Assembly (NCBI RefSeq): GCF_012276755.1
Contig: NZ_JAAXKX010000005.1
Location: forward strand, 62,001 to 126,000
Direction of reading: 5' to 3'
DNA from: Marichromatium bheemlicum
GTDB taxonomy: Bacteria > Pseudomonadota > Gammaproteobacteria > Chromatiales > Chromatiaceae
DNA length: 64,000 nt
In this document: positions 41,186-49,858 of the stretch, piece by piece
How the letters are laid out: every line of letters begins with the position of its first letter
Numbering within the stretch: position 1 is the stretch's first letter
Notes under the pieces: generated by a model
Told to the model about the DNA's origin: nothing
The model's database searches: none
The model's input: only the letters and a program-made list of their open reading frames with translations
Made by a program: the position numbers and the translations under genes

Positions 41186-41578
41186 TCAGCCCAGCGGCGC
41201 GGTGACGGGCAGGTGGATCACCCGCACGCTGCCGCCGCGTGGGGGAACCACGTCGAGGTGGGTGTTGAAGTGCGCCGAGAGCGCCTGGCGGTTGCGTCGC
41301 ATCGGCGAGACGTCACGCTCGGCCAGCACCTGCCCGGCGGCGTCGAGCACCTGGACGCGGACCTCGCCGGGGATGGCGCCGCGGTGCGGGATGCGCTGGG
41401 CGACGGAGCCATGGACACGGATGCCGCTGGCCTCGGTCTCGGCCTGGACCAGGCCGAAGGCGACCCGTGTCGAGTCGACGGTGTCGACCTGCGGGTGCTC
41501 GACGGCCAGTGCCAGGGTGGAGCTGGCGAGCAGGGCGATGCCGAGCAGTCGGGCGAGATGATGATGTGGATGTTGCAT
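41186..41578 (-). CDS. Small exported protein of the metal-efflux operon
   Basis: I do not recognise this 130-residue family. It starts with a His-rich MQHPHHHLARLLG and a hydrophobic signal segment ending in LALA about residue 24-25, so it should be exported to the periplasm. The mature part is a single beta-rich domain (RVAFGLVQAETEASGIRVHG, GEVRVQVLDAAGQVLAERD) with no cysteine. Its Met and His residues are few, so direct metal binding is not obvious. It is the last gene of a run that encodes an RND metal pump and a DUF3240 protein, with a 78-base gap before it. Confidence 0.75.
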   Translation of the reverse strand: MQHPHHHLARLLGIALLASSTLALAVEHPQVDTVDSTRVAFGLVQAETEASGIRVHGSVAQRIPHRGAIPGEVRVQVLDAAGQVLAERDVSPMRRNRQALSAHFNTHLDVVPPRGGSVRVIHLPVTAPLG

Positions 41579-41656
41579 GTGGCTTGACCTCCTGGTGTGG
41601 CTTGTGATGACGGTCGACGACCGTCGGGTATGGGCCGTGACGACCCGGTTGATGGT

Positions 41657-41959
41657 CTACAGACGCCCGTACTCGAGCACCGGCACCAGCCAATGGTGGA
41701 TGCCGCTGCCGCCGAAGTCGGCGTGTAGCGCCACCAGCAGCTCACGCGCGGCCTCGGGGGGGAGATGAATGAGGTACATCACCCGCTTGCTACGCCCGGC
41801 GACCTGTTCGGCGAGCGAGAGCGAGTGCTCGGAGGCGCCGTGCCCGGCCGCCGGCACGCTGGTGAAGCCCGGCACCTCGGGGCGTTCGAGCAGCCACTCG
41901 GCGAGGGCCTCGGCCGCCGCCGGGGGGACGATCAGATAGAGCAAGGTGTGGTCTCTCAT
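41657..41959 (-). CDS. DUF3240-family PII-like protein
   Basis: DUF3240 proteins are small cytosolic proteins with a PII/CutA-like ferredoxin fold, commonly encoded just behind heavy-metal RND pumps; their role is undetermined. The 100 residues have the family outline: an N-terminal strand TLLYLIVPPAAAEALAEWLL, a variable loop (GHGASEHSLSLAEQVAGRSK) and the strand VMYLIHLPPEAARELLVAL. It overlaps the RND gene by four bases, which links its expression directly to the pump. Confidence 0.85.
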   Translation of the reverse strand: MRDHTLLYLIVPPAAAEALAEWLLERPEVPGFTSVPAAGHGASEHSLSLAEQVAGRSKRVMYLIHLPPEAARELLVALHADFGGSGIHHWLVPVLEYGRL

Positions 41960-44900
41960 GGGTTGGACCTCTTCTCGATGGCGCTGTTTGGTGCCGCCGG
42001 TGCGCCGAAGCGGCGATAGAGGATCGGCAGCAGGATCAACGTCAGCGCGGTGGCCGAGACCAGGCCGCCGACCACCACGATCGCCAGCGGGCGCTGGATC
42101 TCGGAGCCGGGTCCGGTGGCGAACAGCAGTGGCACCAGCCCGAAGGCGGCGATGCTGGCGGTCATCAACACCGGTCGCAGCCGGCGTTGGGCGCCTTCCA
42201 CCACCACCTGTTCGAGCGGGTGGCCGAGGTGACGCAGCTGGTTGAAGTAGGTGACCATCACCACGCCGTTGAGCACCGCGATGCCGAGCAGGGCGATGAA
42301 ACCGACCGAGGCCGGCACCGACAGGTACTCACCGGTGAGCGCCAGTGCGAACACCCCGCCGATCAGCGCGAAGGGCACGTTGGAGAGCACCAGTAGCGCC
42401 TGTCGCACCGAACCGAAGGTGGAGAACAGCACCAGGAAGATCAGCCCCAGCGCCACCGGCACCACCAGCGCCAGGCGCGCGGCGGCGCGTTGCTGGTTCT
42501 CGAACTCGCCGCCCCACTCCAGCCAGTAGCCATCGGGCAGGTCGACGCGCTCGGCGACCGCGGCCCTGGCCTCCTCGACGAAGCCGACCAGGTCGCGCCC
42601 GCTGACGTTGGCGATGGCCACCGCGAGCTGGTTGCCGCGTTCGCGCGAGATCGCCACCGGTCCCTCGACGCGTTCCAGGTGCACCAGGTTGGTCAGCGGC
42701 ACGGCCCGTCCGTCGGGTAGGCTGACCTGTAGTGCGGCCAGTCGGGTCGGCGCGGTGCGCGCACTCTCCGGGCCGCGGATCATCAACGGCAACCGCCTGG
42801 CGTCGCGGTAGATGGTGCCGACGCGCAGCCCCTCGATCTGGGCGCGCAGCAGGGTCGCCAGGGTGTCGGCGTCGATGCCGAGTCGCCCGGCCTCGAGCCG
42901 ATCGATCTCCAGGTTGAGGTATTGCGCGCCCTCGTTGCGCGGGGTGTAGACGTCCTCGGCACCGGGCAGCGATTCGAGTACGCCGACCACGGCCTCGGCG
43001 GTGGCATTGAGCCCGTCCTGATCGGTGCCGAAGATCTTCACCGCGAGGTCGCCGCGCACGCCGGTGAGCATCTCCGAGACACGCATCTCGATCGGCTGGG
43101 TGAAGGCGTAGCTGAGGCCGGGGAAGCCGTCGAGCACCGCGCGGATGGCATCGACCAGGGCCTCCTTGGTGGCGAAGCGCCACGTCTCGCGTGGCGCCAG
43201 CACCAGGAAGCTGTCGGTCTGGTTGAGTCCCATGGGGTCGAGCCCGAGTTCGTCGGAACCGGTGCGGGCGACGATCGCCCGCACCTCGGGGACCTGGTCG
43301 AGGATGGCACGCTGTACCCGCTGGTCGATGGCGATCGACTCGTCGAGGGTGATCGAGGGCAGCTTCTCGAGCTGCACGATCAGGTCGCCCTCGTCGAGCG
43401 TCGGCATGAACGACTTGCCGACCTGGGTGTAGACCGCCCCGGCGGCGAGCAGCAGCGCCAGCGCCGCGCCCACCACCACCCGGGCGTGACCCAACGCCCA
43501 GTCGAGCAGCGGGCCATAGAGTCGGGCGAGCTGGCGCGGCAGCCAGGGGTCGCGATGGGCACCGGCGCCGAGCAGGTAGGAGGAGAGCACCGGGATGACG
43601 GTCAGCGCCAGCAGCAGCGAGCTGGCGAGCGCGAAGACGATGGTCAGTGCCACCGGCACGAACAGCTTGCCCTCGAGCCCCTGCAGGGTGAGCAGCGGCA
43701 GGAACACGATGATGATGATGAGGATGCCCGAGGCGACCGGCACCGAGACCTCGCGCACCGCGCGATAGATCAGGTGCAGTCGCGGCAGTCGGCCACCGCC
43801 GCCGCCACGAGCGAGCTGGGTGACCACGTTCTCGACCACCACCACCGCGGCGTCGACCAGCATGCCGATGGCGATCGCCAGGCCGCCGAGCGACATCAGG
43901 TTGGCCGAGAGCCCGAACTGACGCATCAGGATGAAGGTGCCGAGCGCGGCCAGCGGCAGCACCAGGGCGACGGTGAGCGCCGCGCGCAGGTCGCCGAGGA
44001 ACAGCACCAGCAGCACCACCACCAGTATCGTGGCCTCGATCAGCGCCTTGGAGACGGTGTGCACCGCGCGCCCGACGAGCTTGCCGCGATCGTAGAAGAC
44101 CTCGATCCGCACCCCCTCGGGCAACCCCGGGGCAAGGGCATCGAGCTTGGCCTGGACGCCCTCGATCAGGGTGCGCGCGTTGGCCCCGCGCAGCCCCAGC
44201 ACCAGTCCCTCGACGGTCTCGCCGGCGCCGTTGCGCGTGACCGCGCCATAGCGGGTGAGCGCCGAACGGCGGACCTCGGCGACATCGGCCATCCGCACCG
44301 GCTCGCGGGCGTCGGCGACCACCACCACGGCGGCGAGGTCGGCGAGGGTCTGGATCGCGCCCTCGCTGCGTACCAGCAGGGTCTCCTCGCCCTCGTCGAG
44401 CCGTCCGGCGCCGTCGTTACGGTTGTTGCGTTCGAGCGCCGCGCGCAGGTCGGCGAGCTGGATGCCACGAGCGGCCATGCGGGCGTTGTCGGGGACCACC
44501 TCGAAGGTGGTGACATAGCCGCCGAGGGCGTTGACCTCGGCCACCCCGGGCACCGAGCGCAGCGCCGGGCGGATGGTCCAGTCGAGCAGGTCGCGCCGCT
44601 CGGCGAGCGACAGGTCGCCGCCCTCGATGCTGAACATGAACATCTCGCCCAGCGGCGTGGTCATCGGCGCGATGCCGCCGGAGAGCCCGTCGGGGAGGTC
44701 GTCCCAGACGCCGTTGAGGCGTTCGGCGACCTGCTGGCGCGCCCAGTAGATATCGGTGCCCTCGGCGAAGTCGATGGTGATGTCGGTGAGCCCGTACTTG
44801 GCCACCGAGCGCAGCATGGTCTGGTCGGGGATGCCGAGCAGTTCCACCTCGATACGGCTGGTGATGCGCTCGGCGACCTCCTCGGGGGTCATCCCCGGGG

Positions 44901-45060
44901 CCTTGACGATGATCTTGACCTGGGTGGTCGAGACGTCGGGGAAGGCGTCGATCGGGGTCTGCTGGAAGGCCTGCCAGCCGCCGCCGATCAACGCCAGCAT
45001 CGCCAGCAGCATCAGCAGTCGCTGGGTGAGCGCGAACTGGATCAGGCGCGCGAGCATCAC
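41956..45060 (-). CDS. Heavy-metal efflux RND transporter (CusA/CzcA family)
   Basis: This 1034-residue inner-membrane pump drives metal ions from the periplasm or cytosol through the tripartite channel using proton influx. It has the RND outline: helix 1 at the N-terminus (LLMLLAMLALIGGG), a porter domain, helices 2-6 with the motif AIGMLVDAAVVVVEN, a second periplasmic loop and helices 7-12 near the C-terminus. This motif has an Ala-Ile-Gly and a single-Asp form, unlike the DFG...DG form of Czc-type Zn/Co/Cd pumps. The metal cannot be fixed from this alone. Overlaps of four bases join it to the fusion protein and the DUF3240 gene. Confidence 0.92.
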   Translation of the reverse strand: MMLARLIQFALTQRLLMLLAMLALIGGGWQAFQQTPIDAFPDVSTTQVKIIVKAPGMTPEEVAERITSRIEVELLGIPDQTMLRSVAKYGLTDITIDFAEGTDIYWARQQVAERLNGVWDDLPDGLSGGIAPMTTPLGEMFMFSIEGGDLSLAERRDLLDWTIRPALRSVPGVAEVNALGGYVTTFEVVPDNARMAARGIQLADLRAALERNNRNDGAGRLDEGEETLLVRSEGAIQTLADLAAVVVVADAREPVRMADVAEVRRSALTRYGAVTRNGAGETVEGLVLGLRGANARTLIEGVQAKLDALAPGLPEGVRIEVFYDRGKLVGRAVHTVSKALIEATILVVVLLVLFLGDLRAALTVALVLPLAALGTFILMRQFGLSANLMSLGGLAIAIGMLVDAAVVVVENVVTQLARGGGGGRLPRLHLIYRAVREVSVPVASGILIIIIVFLPLLTLQGLEGKLFVPVALTIVFALASSLLLALTVIPVLSSYLLGAGAHRDPWLPRQLARLYGPLLDWALGHARVVVGAALALLLAAGAVYTQVGKSFMPTLDEGDLIVQLEKLPSITLDESIAIDQRVQRAILDQVPEVRAIVARTGSDELGLDPMGLNQTDSFLVLAPRETWRFATKEALVDAIRAVLDGFPGLSYAFTQPIEMRVSEMLTGVRGDLAVKIFGTDQDGLNATAEAVVGVLESLPGAEDVYTPRNEGAQYLNLEIDRLEAGRLGIDADTLATLLRAQIEGLRVGTIYRDARRLPLMIRGPESARTAPTRLAALQVSLPDGRAVPLTNLVHLERVEGPVAISRERGNQLAVAIANVSGRDLVGFVEEARAAVAERVDLPDGYWLEWGGEFENQQRAAARLALVVPVALGLIFLVLFSTFGSVRQALLVLSNVPFALIGGVFALALTGEYLSVPASVGFIALLGIAVLNGVVMVTYFNQLRHLGHPLEQVVVEGAQRRLRPVLMTASIAAFGLVPLLFATGPGSEIQRPLAIVVVGGLVSATALTLILLPILYRRFGAPAAPNSAIEKRSNP

Positions 45061-46142
45061 TCGCCTCCCTGCCAGGCGGCCTTGATCGCGATCACACCGG
45101 TCGTGGCGACGCGGTCGTCGGCGGCGAGCGCGCCGCCGACAACCACCTGGTCGTCGGTGGCCCCGAGCAGCCTCACCGGTAGCGGGGCGAAGCCGCCGTC
45201 GCGGGCGACGAACACCAGCGTGGAGTCACCGTCACGCACTAGCGCCGTGGCCGGCAGTCGCCAGCCGGCGCCGGTGGCGCGGGAGAGCTGGACCTCGATG
45301 AACTGTCCCGGGCGCAGCTCGGTGCCGGGGTCGCTGATCGCGGCGCGGATCAGCACACCCTGGTCGAGTTCGTGGACCTGGCGGCCGACGGTGGTGACCA
45401 CCGCCTCGCGCGCCAGTGCCGGTAGGTGCACGCGGCTGCCGGCAGCGATGCCGTCGAGTTCGTCGAGCGGCACGTGGATCTCCAACCACAAGGGGTCGAG
45501 TTGGCCGATGCGATAGAGCGGGGTGGCCTGGGCCACCGACTCACCGGTCTCGACCAGCTGTTCGAGCACCACCCCGTCGATCGGGGCGCGCACGCTGAGG
45601 GTGCTGGTGAGGGTGTGGTCGCGGTCGAGTTCGGCGAGTTCGCTCTCGGCAAAGCCGGCGAGCCGCAGCAACTGGCGCTGCTGCTCGACCTGGGTGGCGA
45701 GTTCGCGCTGGGTGGCCTCGCGCTCGCGCAGCCGCCGCTCGGCGATCACCCCCTCGCGATGGAGCTGGCGGTCGCGGGCGAGTTCGCCCTCGGCCAGCTC
45801 CAGACGGATCAGCGCCTCGAGATACTGACGTTGGATGTCGACCAGCGCGGGGCTGCGCAGCTCGGCGAGCAGGTCGCCGGCGGCGACTCGATCGCCCTCG
45901 GCCACGGCCAGGCGCTCGAGCACGCCGCCCTGGCGCGCGGCGACCACCCGCAGTTGCGGGTTGGGAACGATGACCTCGGCCGGATAGCGGCGCCCGAGGC
46001 TGTGCTCGACCGCCTCGGGGGCGACCAGCTCGATCCCGAAGGCGGCCTGCGCCGCCGCGTCGAGGGCGATCGGCGCGGCGGCCTGGACCAGCACCGGGAG
46101 CAGCAACAGGGGTGCCAGGACATGGCGGAAGAAGCGATTCAT
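45057..46142 (-). CDS. RND efflux membrane fusion protein (CusB/CzcB type)
   Basis: This periplasmic adaptor bridges the RND pump and the outer-membrane channel. The 361 residues start with a signal peptide (HVLAPLLLLPVLVQAAA), followed by a lipoyl-like half domain (VVAARQGGVLERLAVAEGDRV), a coiled-coil hairpin (roughly residues 115-190), the second lipoyl half (SVRAPIDGVVLEQLVETGES) and the beta-barrel and membrane-proximal domains. It has no His-rich metal-binding N-terminal extension. The ATG at 46142 overlaps the outer-membrane factor gene by four bases; the longer upstream frame is antisense to nothing conserved. Confidence 0.9.
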   Translation of the reverse strand: MNRFFRHVLAPLLLLPVLVQAAAPIALDAAAQAAFGIELVAPEAVEHSLGRRYPAEVIVPNPQLRVVAARQGGVLERLAVAEGDRVAAGDLLAELRSPALVDIQRQYLEALIRLELAEGELARDRQLHREGVIAERRLREREATQRELATQVEQQRQLLRLAGFAESELAELDRDHTLTSTLSVRAPIDGVVLEQLVETGESVAQATPLYRIGQLDPLWLEIHVPLDELDGIAAGSRVHLPALAREAVVTTVGRQVHELDQGVLIRAAISDPGTELRPGQFIEVQLSRATGAGWRLPATALVRDGDSTLVFVARDGGFAPLPVRLLGATDDQVVVGGALAADDRVATTGVIAIKAAWQGGE

Positions 46143-47365
46143 TGGGGGATGACTCCGAGTGCCTGATTGAGTCGGGCCTGGGCGCGCCCCAGCTCCAGTC
46201 GGCGCAGTGCCAGGTCGAGGCTGGCGACGCGGGCGCTGGCCTGGGTGCGCAGCAGATCGGTGAGGTCGCGCTCGCCGAGGTCGAAGGCGCGTCGTCCCAG
46301 CTGCAGCGCCTGCTGGGCGAGGGCGTGGCGCCGTTCGGCGACGGTGAGCGCGGTGGCCGCGCCCTCGCGGGCGAGCTGGGCGGCGATCAGGGTGCGCTCG
46401 GCGGCGAGTCGGGCACGCTGCAGGTCGGTGGCGCGTTCGGTATAACCGCGCTCGGCGCGGGCCAGGGCCGGGGCCGACTGGCTGGCGAGCCCGAAGGGCA
46501 GACTGATCTCCAGCTGCAATGAGTCGGCGGTGTCGGCGCCGCGGACCTCGCGGGCGCGCTTGCCGCCGACGCTGAGCACCGGGTTGCCGCGTCGCTCGCG
46601 CTGGGCCTGTTCGCGCTCGGCGCGGGCCAGTGCCAGGGCGCTGTCGGCGTCCTCGAGCAGCGGGTGGTCGGTGGGCAGTGCGTCGGTGCTGGCGGGTGTC
46701 TCGCGCAGCGGTTCGGGCAGCGTCTGCAGGCCGGTGAGTTGGCGATAGTCGGCGAGTGCGCGATCGTGTTCGAGCTGCGCGTCGCGCCGCTCGGCCTCGC
46801 GCTCGAGCGTCTGCTGGCGGGCGACCAGCAGATCGACGCGCGCCAGCTCGCCGGCGCGAACCCGCTTGTCGATCGCCGCTTCCAGGGCGCGGGCGTCGCT
46901 CAGCGCCTGCTCGGTCTGACGCAGTCGCCCGGCGGCGATCGCCGCCGCCCAGCTCTTCTCGCGTACCTCGCCGGCGATCTCCCAGCGCAGCCGCCGATCG
47001 AGGCTGCCGGCCTGACCGCCGACGGCGGCGGCGACCTGGCGTCGTGCGTCGCGCTGGCCGGGTAGCCACAGCGGCATGTCGACCATGGTCTCGACCTCGT
47101 AGGCGCCGGCGTCCTCGGTGGCGCGATCGCTGAGATAGCTCAGGCGCAGCGCGGGATCGGCGGCGAAGGGGCTGGCGGCCTGACGGGCGAGGGCGTCGCG
47201 CTCGCCAGCGATGGCCTGGGGCCGGGCCAGCTCGCCGCTGCGTTCGAGCGCCGCGCCGACTGCCTCACCGAGGGTCCCGGCGGCGGCCGGGGCGGCGGTG
47301 AGGGCGAGCAGCAGCGCCAGCGGCAGCGCGCCGAGGGTGGTGGGGATGGGGTGTCTTTTGTCCAT
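46139..47365 (-). CDS. Outer membrane efflux protein (TolC/CzcC family)
   Basis: The outer-membrane channel of the tripartite pump. The 408 residues start with a signal peptide (LPLALLLALTAAPAAAG) and contain the two OEP repeats rich in long amphipathic helices, such as GRLRQTEQALSDARALEAAI and LERLI-like segments (AQLAREGAATALTVAERRHA). It ends with LNQALGVIPQ. The ATG at 47365 is chosen because the signal sequence begins directly behind it; the frame extends further upstream without conserved sequence. The gap to the upstream kinase gene is 28 bases, and the stop overlaps the fusion protein start. Confidence 0.88.
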   Translation of the reverse strand: MDKRHPIPTTLGALPLALLLALTAAPAAAGTLGEAVGAALERSGELARPQAIAGERDALARQAASPFAADPALRLSYLSDRATEDAGAYEVETMVDMPLWLPGQRDARRQVAAAVGGQAGSLDRRLRWEIAGEVREKSWAAAIAAGRLRQTEQALSDARALEAAIDKRVRAGELARVDLLVARQQTLEREAERRDAQLEHDRALADYRQLTGLQTLPEPLRETPASTDALPTDHPLLEDADSALALARAEREQAQRERRGNPVLSVGGKRAREVRGADTADSLQLEISLPFGLASQSAPALARAERGYTERATDLQRARLAAERTLIAAQLAREGAATALTVAERRHALAQQALQLGRRAFDLGERDLTDLLRTQASARVASLDLALRRLELGRAQARLNQALGVIPQ

Positions 47366-47393
47366 GAGGCCATCTTGAACCCCGGAGCTGAAA

Positions 47394-48752
47394 TCAAGCT
47401 GAACGCATGGCGCGATCGCTGGTGGCGTGTTCGAGCGCGAGTCGGGCCTCGGCGCGCAGGCCGCCGAGCGGGGCATGCGCGAGTGTCAGTTGGCCACCGT
47501 AGCCCTCGACGATCTCGCGCACGATCGCTAGCCCCAGGCCGTGACCGCTGACCTGCTCGTCGAGCCGCAACCCGCGCTCGGTGAGTGTGGCCAGCGCTGG
47601 TTCGGCGCAACCGGGGCCGTCGTCGTCGACGCGGATCAGCAGCTCCCCGTCGCCGACCGAGAGCGTCGCCCGAACCTCGCCCTCGGCCCACTTGCAGGCG
47701 TTGTCGAGGAGGTTGCCGAGGAGTTCGAGCATGTCCTCGCGATCGACCGCGAGCGGTCCTCGGACCGTGCTGTCGAACGCGATGTGGAGCTGCTTGGGGG
47801 CGTGCATGCGTTCGAGCAGCCGCGCCAGCACCGGCAGTTCCTCCTCGGGTTCGAAGTACAGCGCCGCGCCGCCGGCACCGGCGAGCCGGGCCCGCTTGAG
47901 CTGGCGCTCGGCGATCTGATGCAGTCGTTCGACCTGATCGAGCAGCCCCTGGCGCTGCTCGTCGTCGAGCGCCAGGGTCGCGTCGGCGAGTTGTTGGCGC
48001 AGCAGGGTCAGCGGTCCCTTGAGGGCGTGGGCGAGGTTGCCGGCGGCGGTGCGCGAGCGTTCGAGACGCTGGCCGAAGCGCTCGAGCAGCCGGTTGAATT
48101 TGCGCACCAGCGGCAGGATCTCGGGTGGGACCTGTTCGGTGAGGGTGCCGGTGCGGCCCTGTCCGAGTCGTTCGATGTCGCGATAGAGCGGGCGCAGGCT
48201 GGTGAAGGCGCGCTGTACGATCAATCGCTGCAGGATCAGGCTCAGCGCCAACCCGCACACCGCGAGCAACGCGAACAGGCGCTCGAAGAAATCGAGTTCG
48301 GTGTCGAAGTCGCTGACGTCCTCGGCGATGGTGAGGGTGAGCAGGCGCTCGCCGAGCTGGTAGCCGCCGGCCCAGACCAGCAGCGGTTGTTGATCGGGAC
48401 CGGTGGTGCGCCAGGCGCGGGACTCGCCAGCGAGCAGCGCGACCGTCTCCAGGTCCTCGTCCCACAGCGAGCGTGAGCGCAGTCGGTTGCCCTGGTCGTC
48501 CTCGACGACAAAGTAGTGGCCCGAGAGCGGCTGGTTGTAGACCGGGGTGAGATGGCGCGCGGCGACGTGCAGGTGGCCGTGACCGCTGCGCAGCGAACCG
48601 AGCAGGCCCTCGGCATCGTGCTCCAGACGCGAGTAAATGAAGGTCTCGGAGCTGTGGTGGAGGGCGAGATGGCCGATCCACCAGGCGCTGCCGATCACCA
48701 CCGTCAGTGCCAGTGCCAGCCCCAGGTGCAGTCGGGTCTCGAGCGAGATCAT
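47394..48752 (-). CDS. Sensor histidine kinase of the metal-efflux operon
   Basis: This 452-residue membrane-bound kinase has two transmembrane helices (about residues 9-30 and 158-178) around a periplasmic sensor that contains several His (GHGHLHVAARH). A HAMP linker follows, then the phosphoacceptor H242 in NLAHALKGPL, an N box at LLDNACKWAEG, G1 at DDDGPG and G2 at SGHGLGLAIV. The His-rich periplasmic loop suits metal sensing but does not prove it. It overlaps the response regulator gene by four bases and lies upstream of the pump genes, so autoregulation is expected. Confidence 0.92.
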   Translation of the reverse strand: MISLETRLHLGLALALTVVIGSAWWIGHLALHHSSETFIYSRLEHDAEGLLGSLRSGHGHLHVAARHLTPVYNQPLSGHYFVVEDDQGNRLRSRSLWDEDLETVALLAGESRAWRTTGPDQQPLLVWAGGYQLGERLLTLTIAEDVSDFDTELDFFERLFALLAVCGLALSLILQRLIVQRAFTSLRPLYRDIERLGQGRTGTLTEQVPPEILPLVRKFNRLLERFGQRLERSRTAAGNLAHALKGPLTLLRQQLADATLALDDEQRQGLLDQVERLHQIAERQLKRARLAGAGGAALYFEPEEELPVLARLLERMHAPKQLHIAFDSTVRGPLAVDREDMLELLGNLLDNACKWAEGEVRATLSVGDGELLIRVDDDGPGCAEPALATLTERGLRLDEQVSGHGLGLAIVREIVEGYGGQLTLAHAPLGGLRAEARLALEHATSDRAMRSA

Positions 48753-49411
48753 CGGCGCTTGAGGCGGTAGCCCTGGCCACGCAGGGTCTCGATGCGATCG
48801 CGACCGATCTTCTCGCGCAGCCGGCGGATGTAGACCTCGATGAGGTTGCTGCTGGGTTCGGCGTCGAGGTCGTAGACGTGCTCCATCAGCTGGGTCTTGG
48901 AGAGGATGCGTTCGGGGTTGCGCAGCAGATAGCGCAGCAGCCGGAATTCGGTGCCGGTGAGCGGGTGTGCCCGACCGTCCTCGAGTACCACCTGCTGACC
49001 ATCCTCGTCGAGACTGAGTCCGTCGACGGCGAGGGTGCGTCCGGCAGCCGGGGCGGCGCGCCGGGTCAGGGCGTTGAGCCGGGCGAGCAGTTCCTCAACG
49101 TGAAAGGGCTTGCCGAGATAGTCGTCGGCGCCGGCCTTGAGCCCGTCGACACGCTCGTGCCAGGCGTCGCGCGCGGTCAGTACCAGCACCGGCAGGTCGC
49201 GCCCCTGCGCGCGCCAGTGACGCAACACCTCGAGCCCGGGGCGGCGTGGCAGCCCGAGATCGAGGACGACGACGTCATAGGGTTCGGTGTCGCCGAGCTG
49301 CTCGCCGCCGATGCCGTCGGCGGCGTGATCGACGGCGAACCCGGCAGCCTTGAGCGCCGGTAGCAGCGCCGCGACCTGGGCCAGGTCATCCTCCACCAAT
49401 AACAGTCTCAT
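48749..49411 (-). CDS. OmpR-family response regulator
   Basis: The 220-residue regulator has a receiver domain (MRLLLVEDDLAQVAALLPAL at the N-terminus, phosphoacceptor in VVVLDLGLP near residue 51, K in GKPF) and a winged-helix DNA-binding domain (LTGTEFRLLRYLL, IEVYIRRLREKIG, RGQGYRLKR). It should be phosphorylated by the kinase it overlaps by four bases. It also overlaps the PepSY gene upstream by four bases, so the three genes form a sensor module at the head of the pump operon. Confidence 0.94.
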   Translation of the reverse strand: MRLLLVEDDLAQVAALLPALKAAGFAVDHAADGIGGEQLGDTEPYDVVVLDLGLPRRPGLEVLRHWRAQGRDLPVLVLTARDAWHERVDGLKAGADDYLGKPFHVEELLARLNALTRRAAPAAGRTLAVDGLSLDEDGQQVVLEDGRAHPLTGTEFRLLRYLLRNPERILSKTQLMEHVYDLDAEPSSNLIEVYIRRLREKIGRDRIETLRGQGYRLKRR

Positions 49412-49713
49412 GGCTCGACCTCGTGGTGCAGCGGGTGGGCGGTGGTGGCATCGAGTTCGAGTTCGTGGATCCGGCCAGTGGCATCGAGGATCTTGATCTC
49501 GTAGCGATATCCACCATGTCGATGTTCGAGTTCGGCCTCGATCAACTGCCCGGGGCGCAGTCGGGTGGCGTGCTCGAGCAACTGCTCCATCGGCAGGATC
49601 TGGCCGTGCTCGCGCAGTCGCCGTACCTCGTCGTGATCGAGGTCGTCGTCTGCTGGCGCGCTGAGGGCCAGCATCAGCAGGCCGAACGCGAGCAGGGGGG
49701 CTGTGATCTTCAT
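49408..49713 (-). CDS. Exported PepSY-domain protein
   Basis: The 101-residue protein has a signal peptide (ITAPLLAFGLLMLALSAPA) and one PepSY-like domain (IEAELEHRHGGYRYEIKILDATGRI). PepSY proteins are periplasmic and thought to modulate peptidases or sensor kinases. Here the gene is the first of a run in which each stop overlaps the next start: PepSY, response regulator, kinase. This suggests it acts on the metal sensor. It is rich in His and acidic residues (ADDDLDHDEV, HPLHHEVEP), consistent with weak metal binding, an inference only. Confidence 0.83.
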   Translation of the reverse strand: MKITAPLLAFGLLMLALSAPADDDLDHDEVRRLREHGQILPMEQLLEHATRLRPGQLIEAELEHRHGGYRYEIKILDATGRIHELELDATTAHPLHHEVEP

Positions 49714-49858
49714 GCAAGGATTCCGTTGCGGCTCCCGGCGCGGGCTTGGTTCGTGCCGTTCGATGCCGCAGGAGTGTAAACGAGGTTGCTGAACCGAGAC
49801 TGAATGCGGTGCGGTGGGCTGGGGTTGGGTACGGGATCGATGGGATCGAGGGGGTTGG

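Noticed and set aside
42922-45516. An 864-codon plus-strand frame opposite the RND pump.
   Set aside because: It lies antisense to the pump, and its translation is low in complexity and rich in Asp, His, Gly and Gln.
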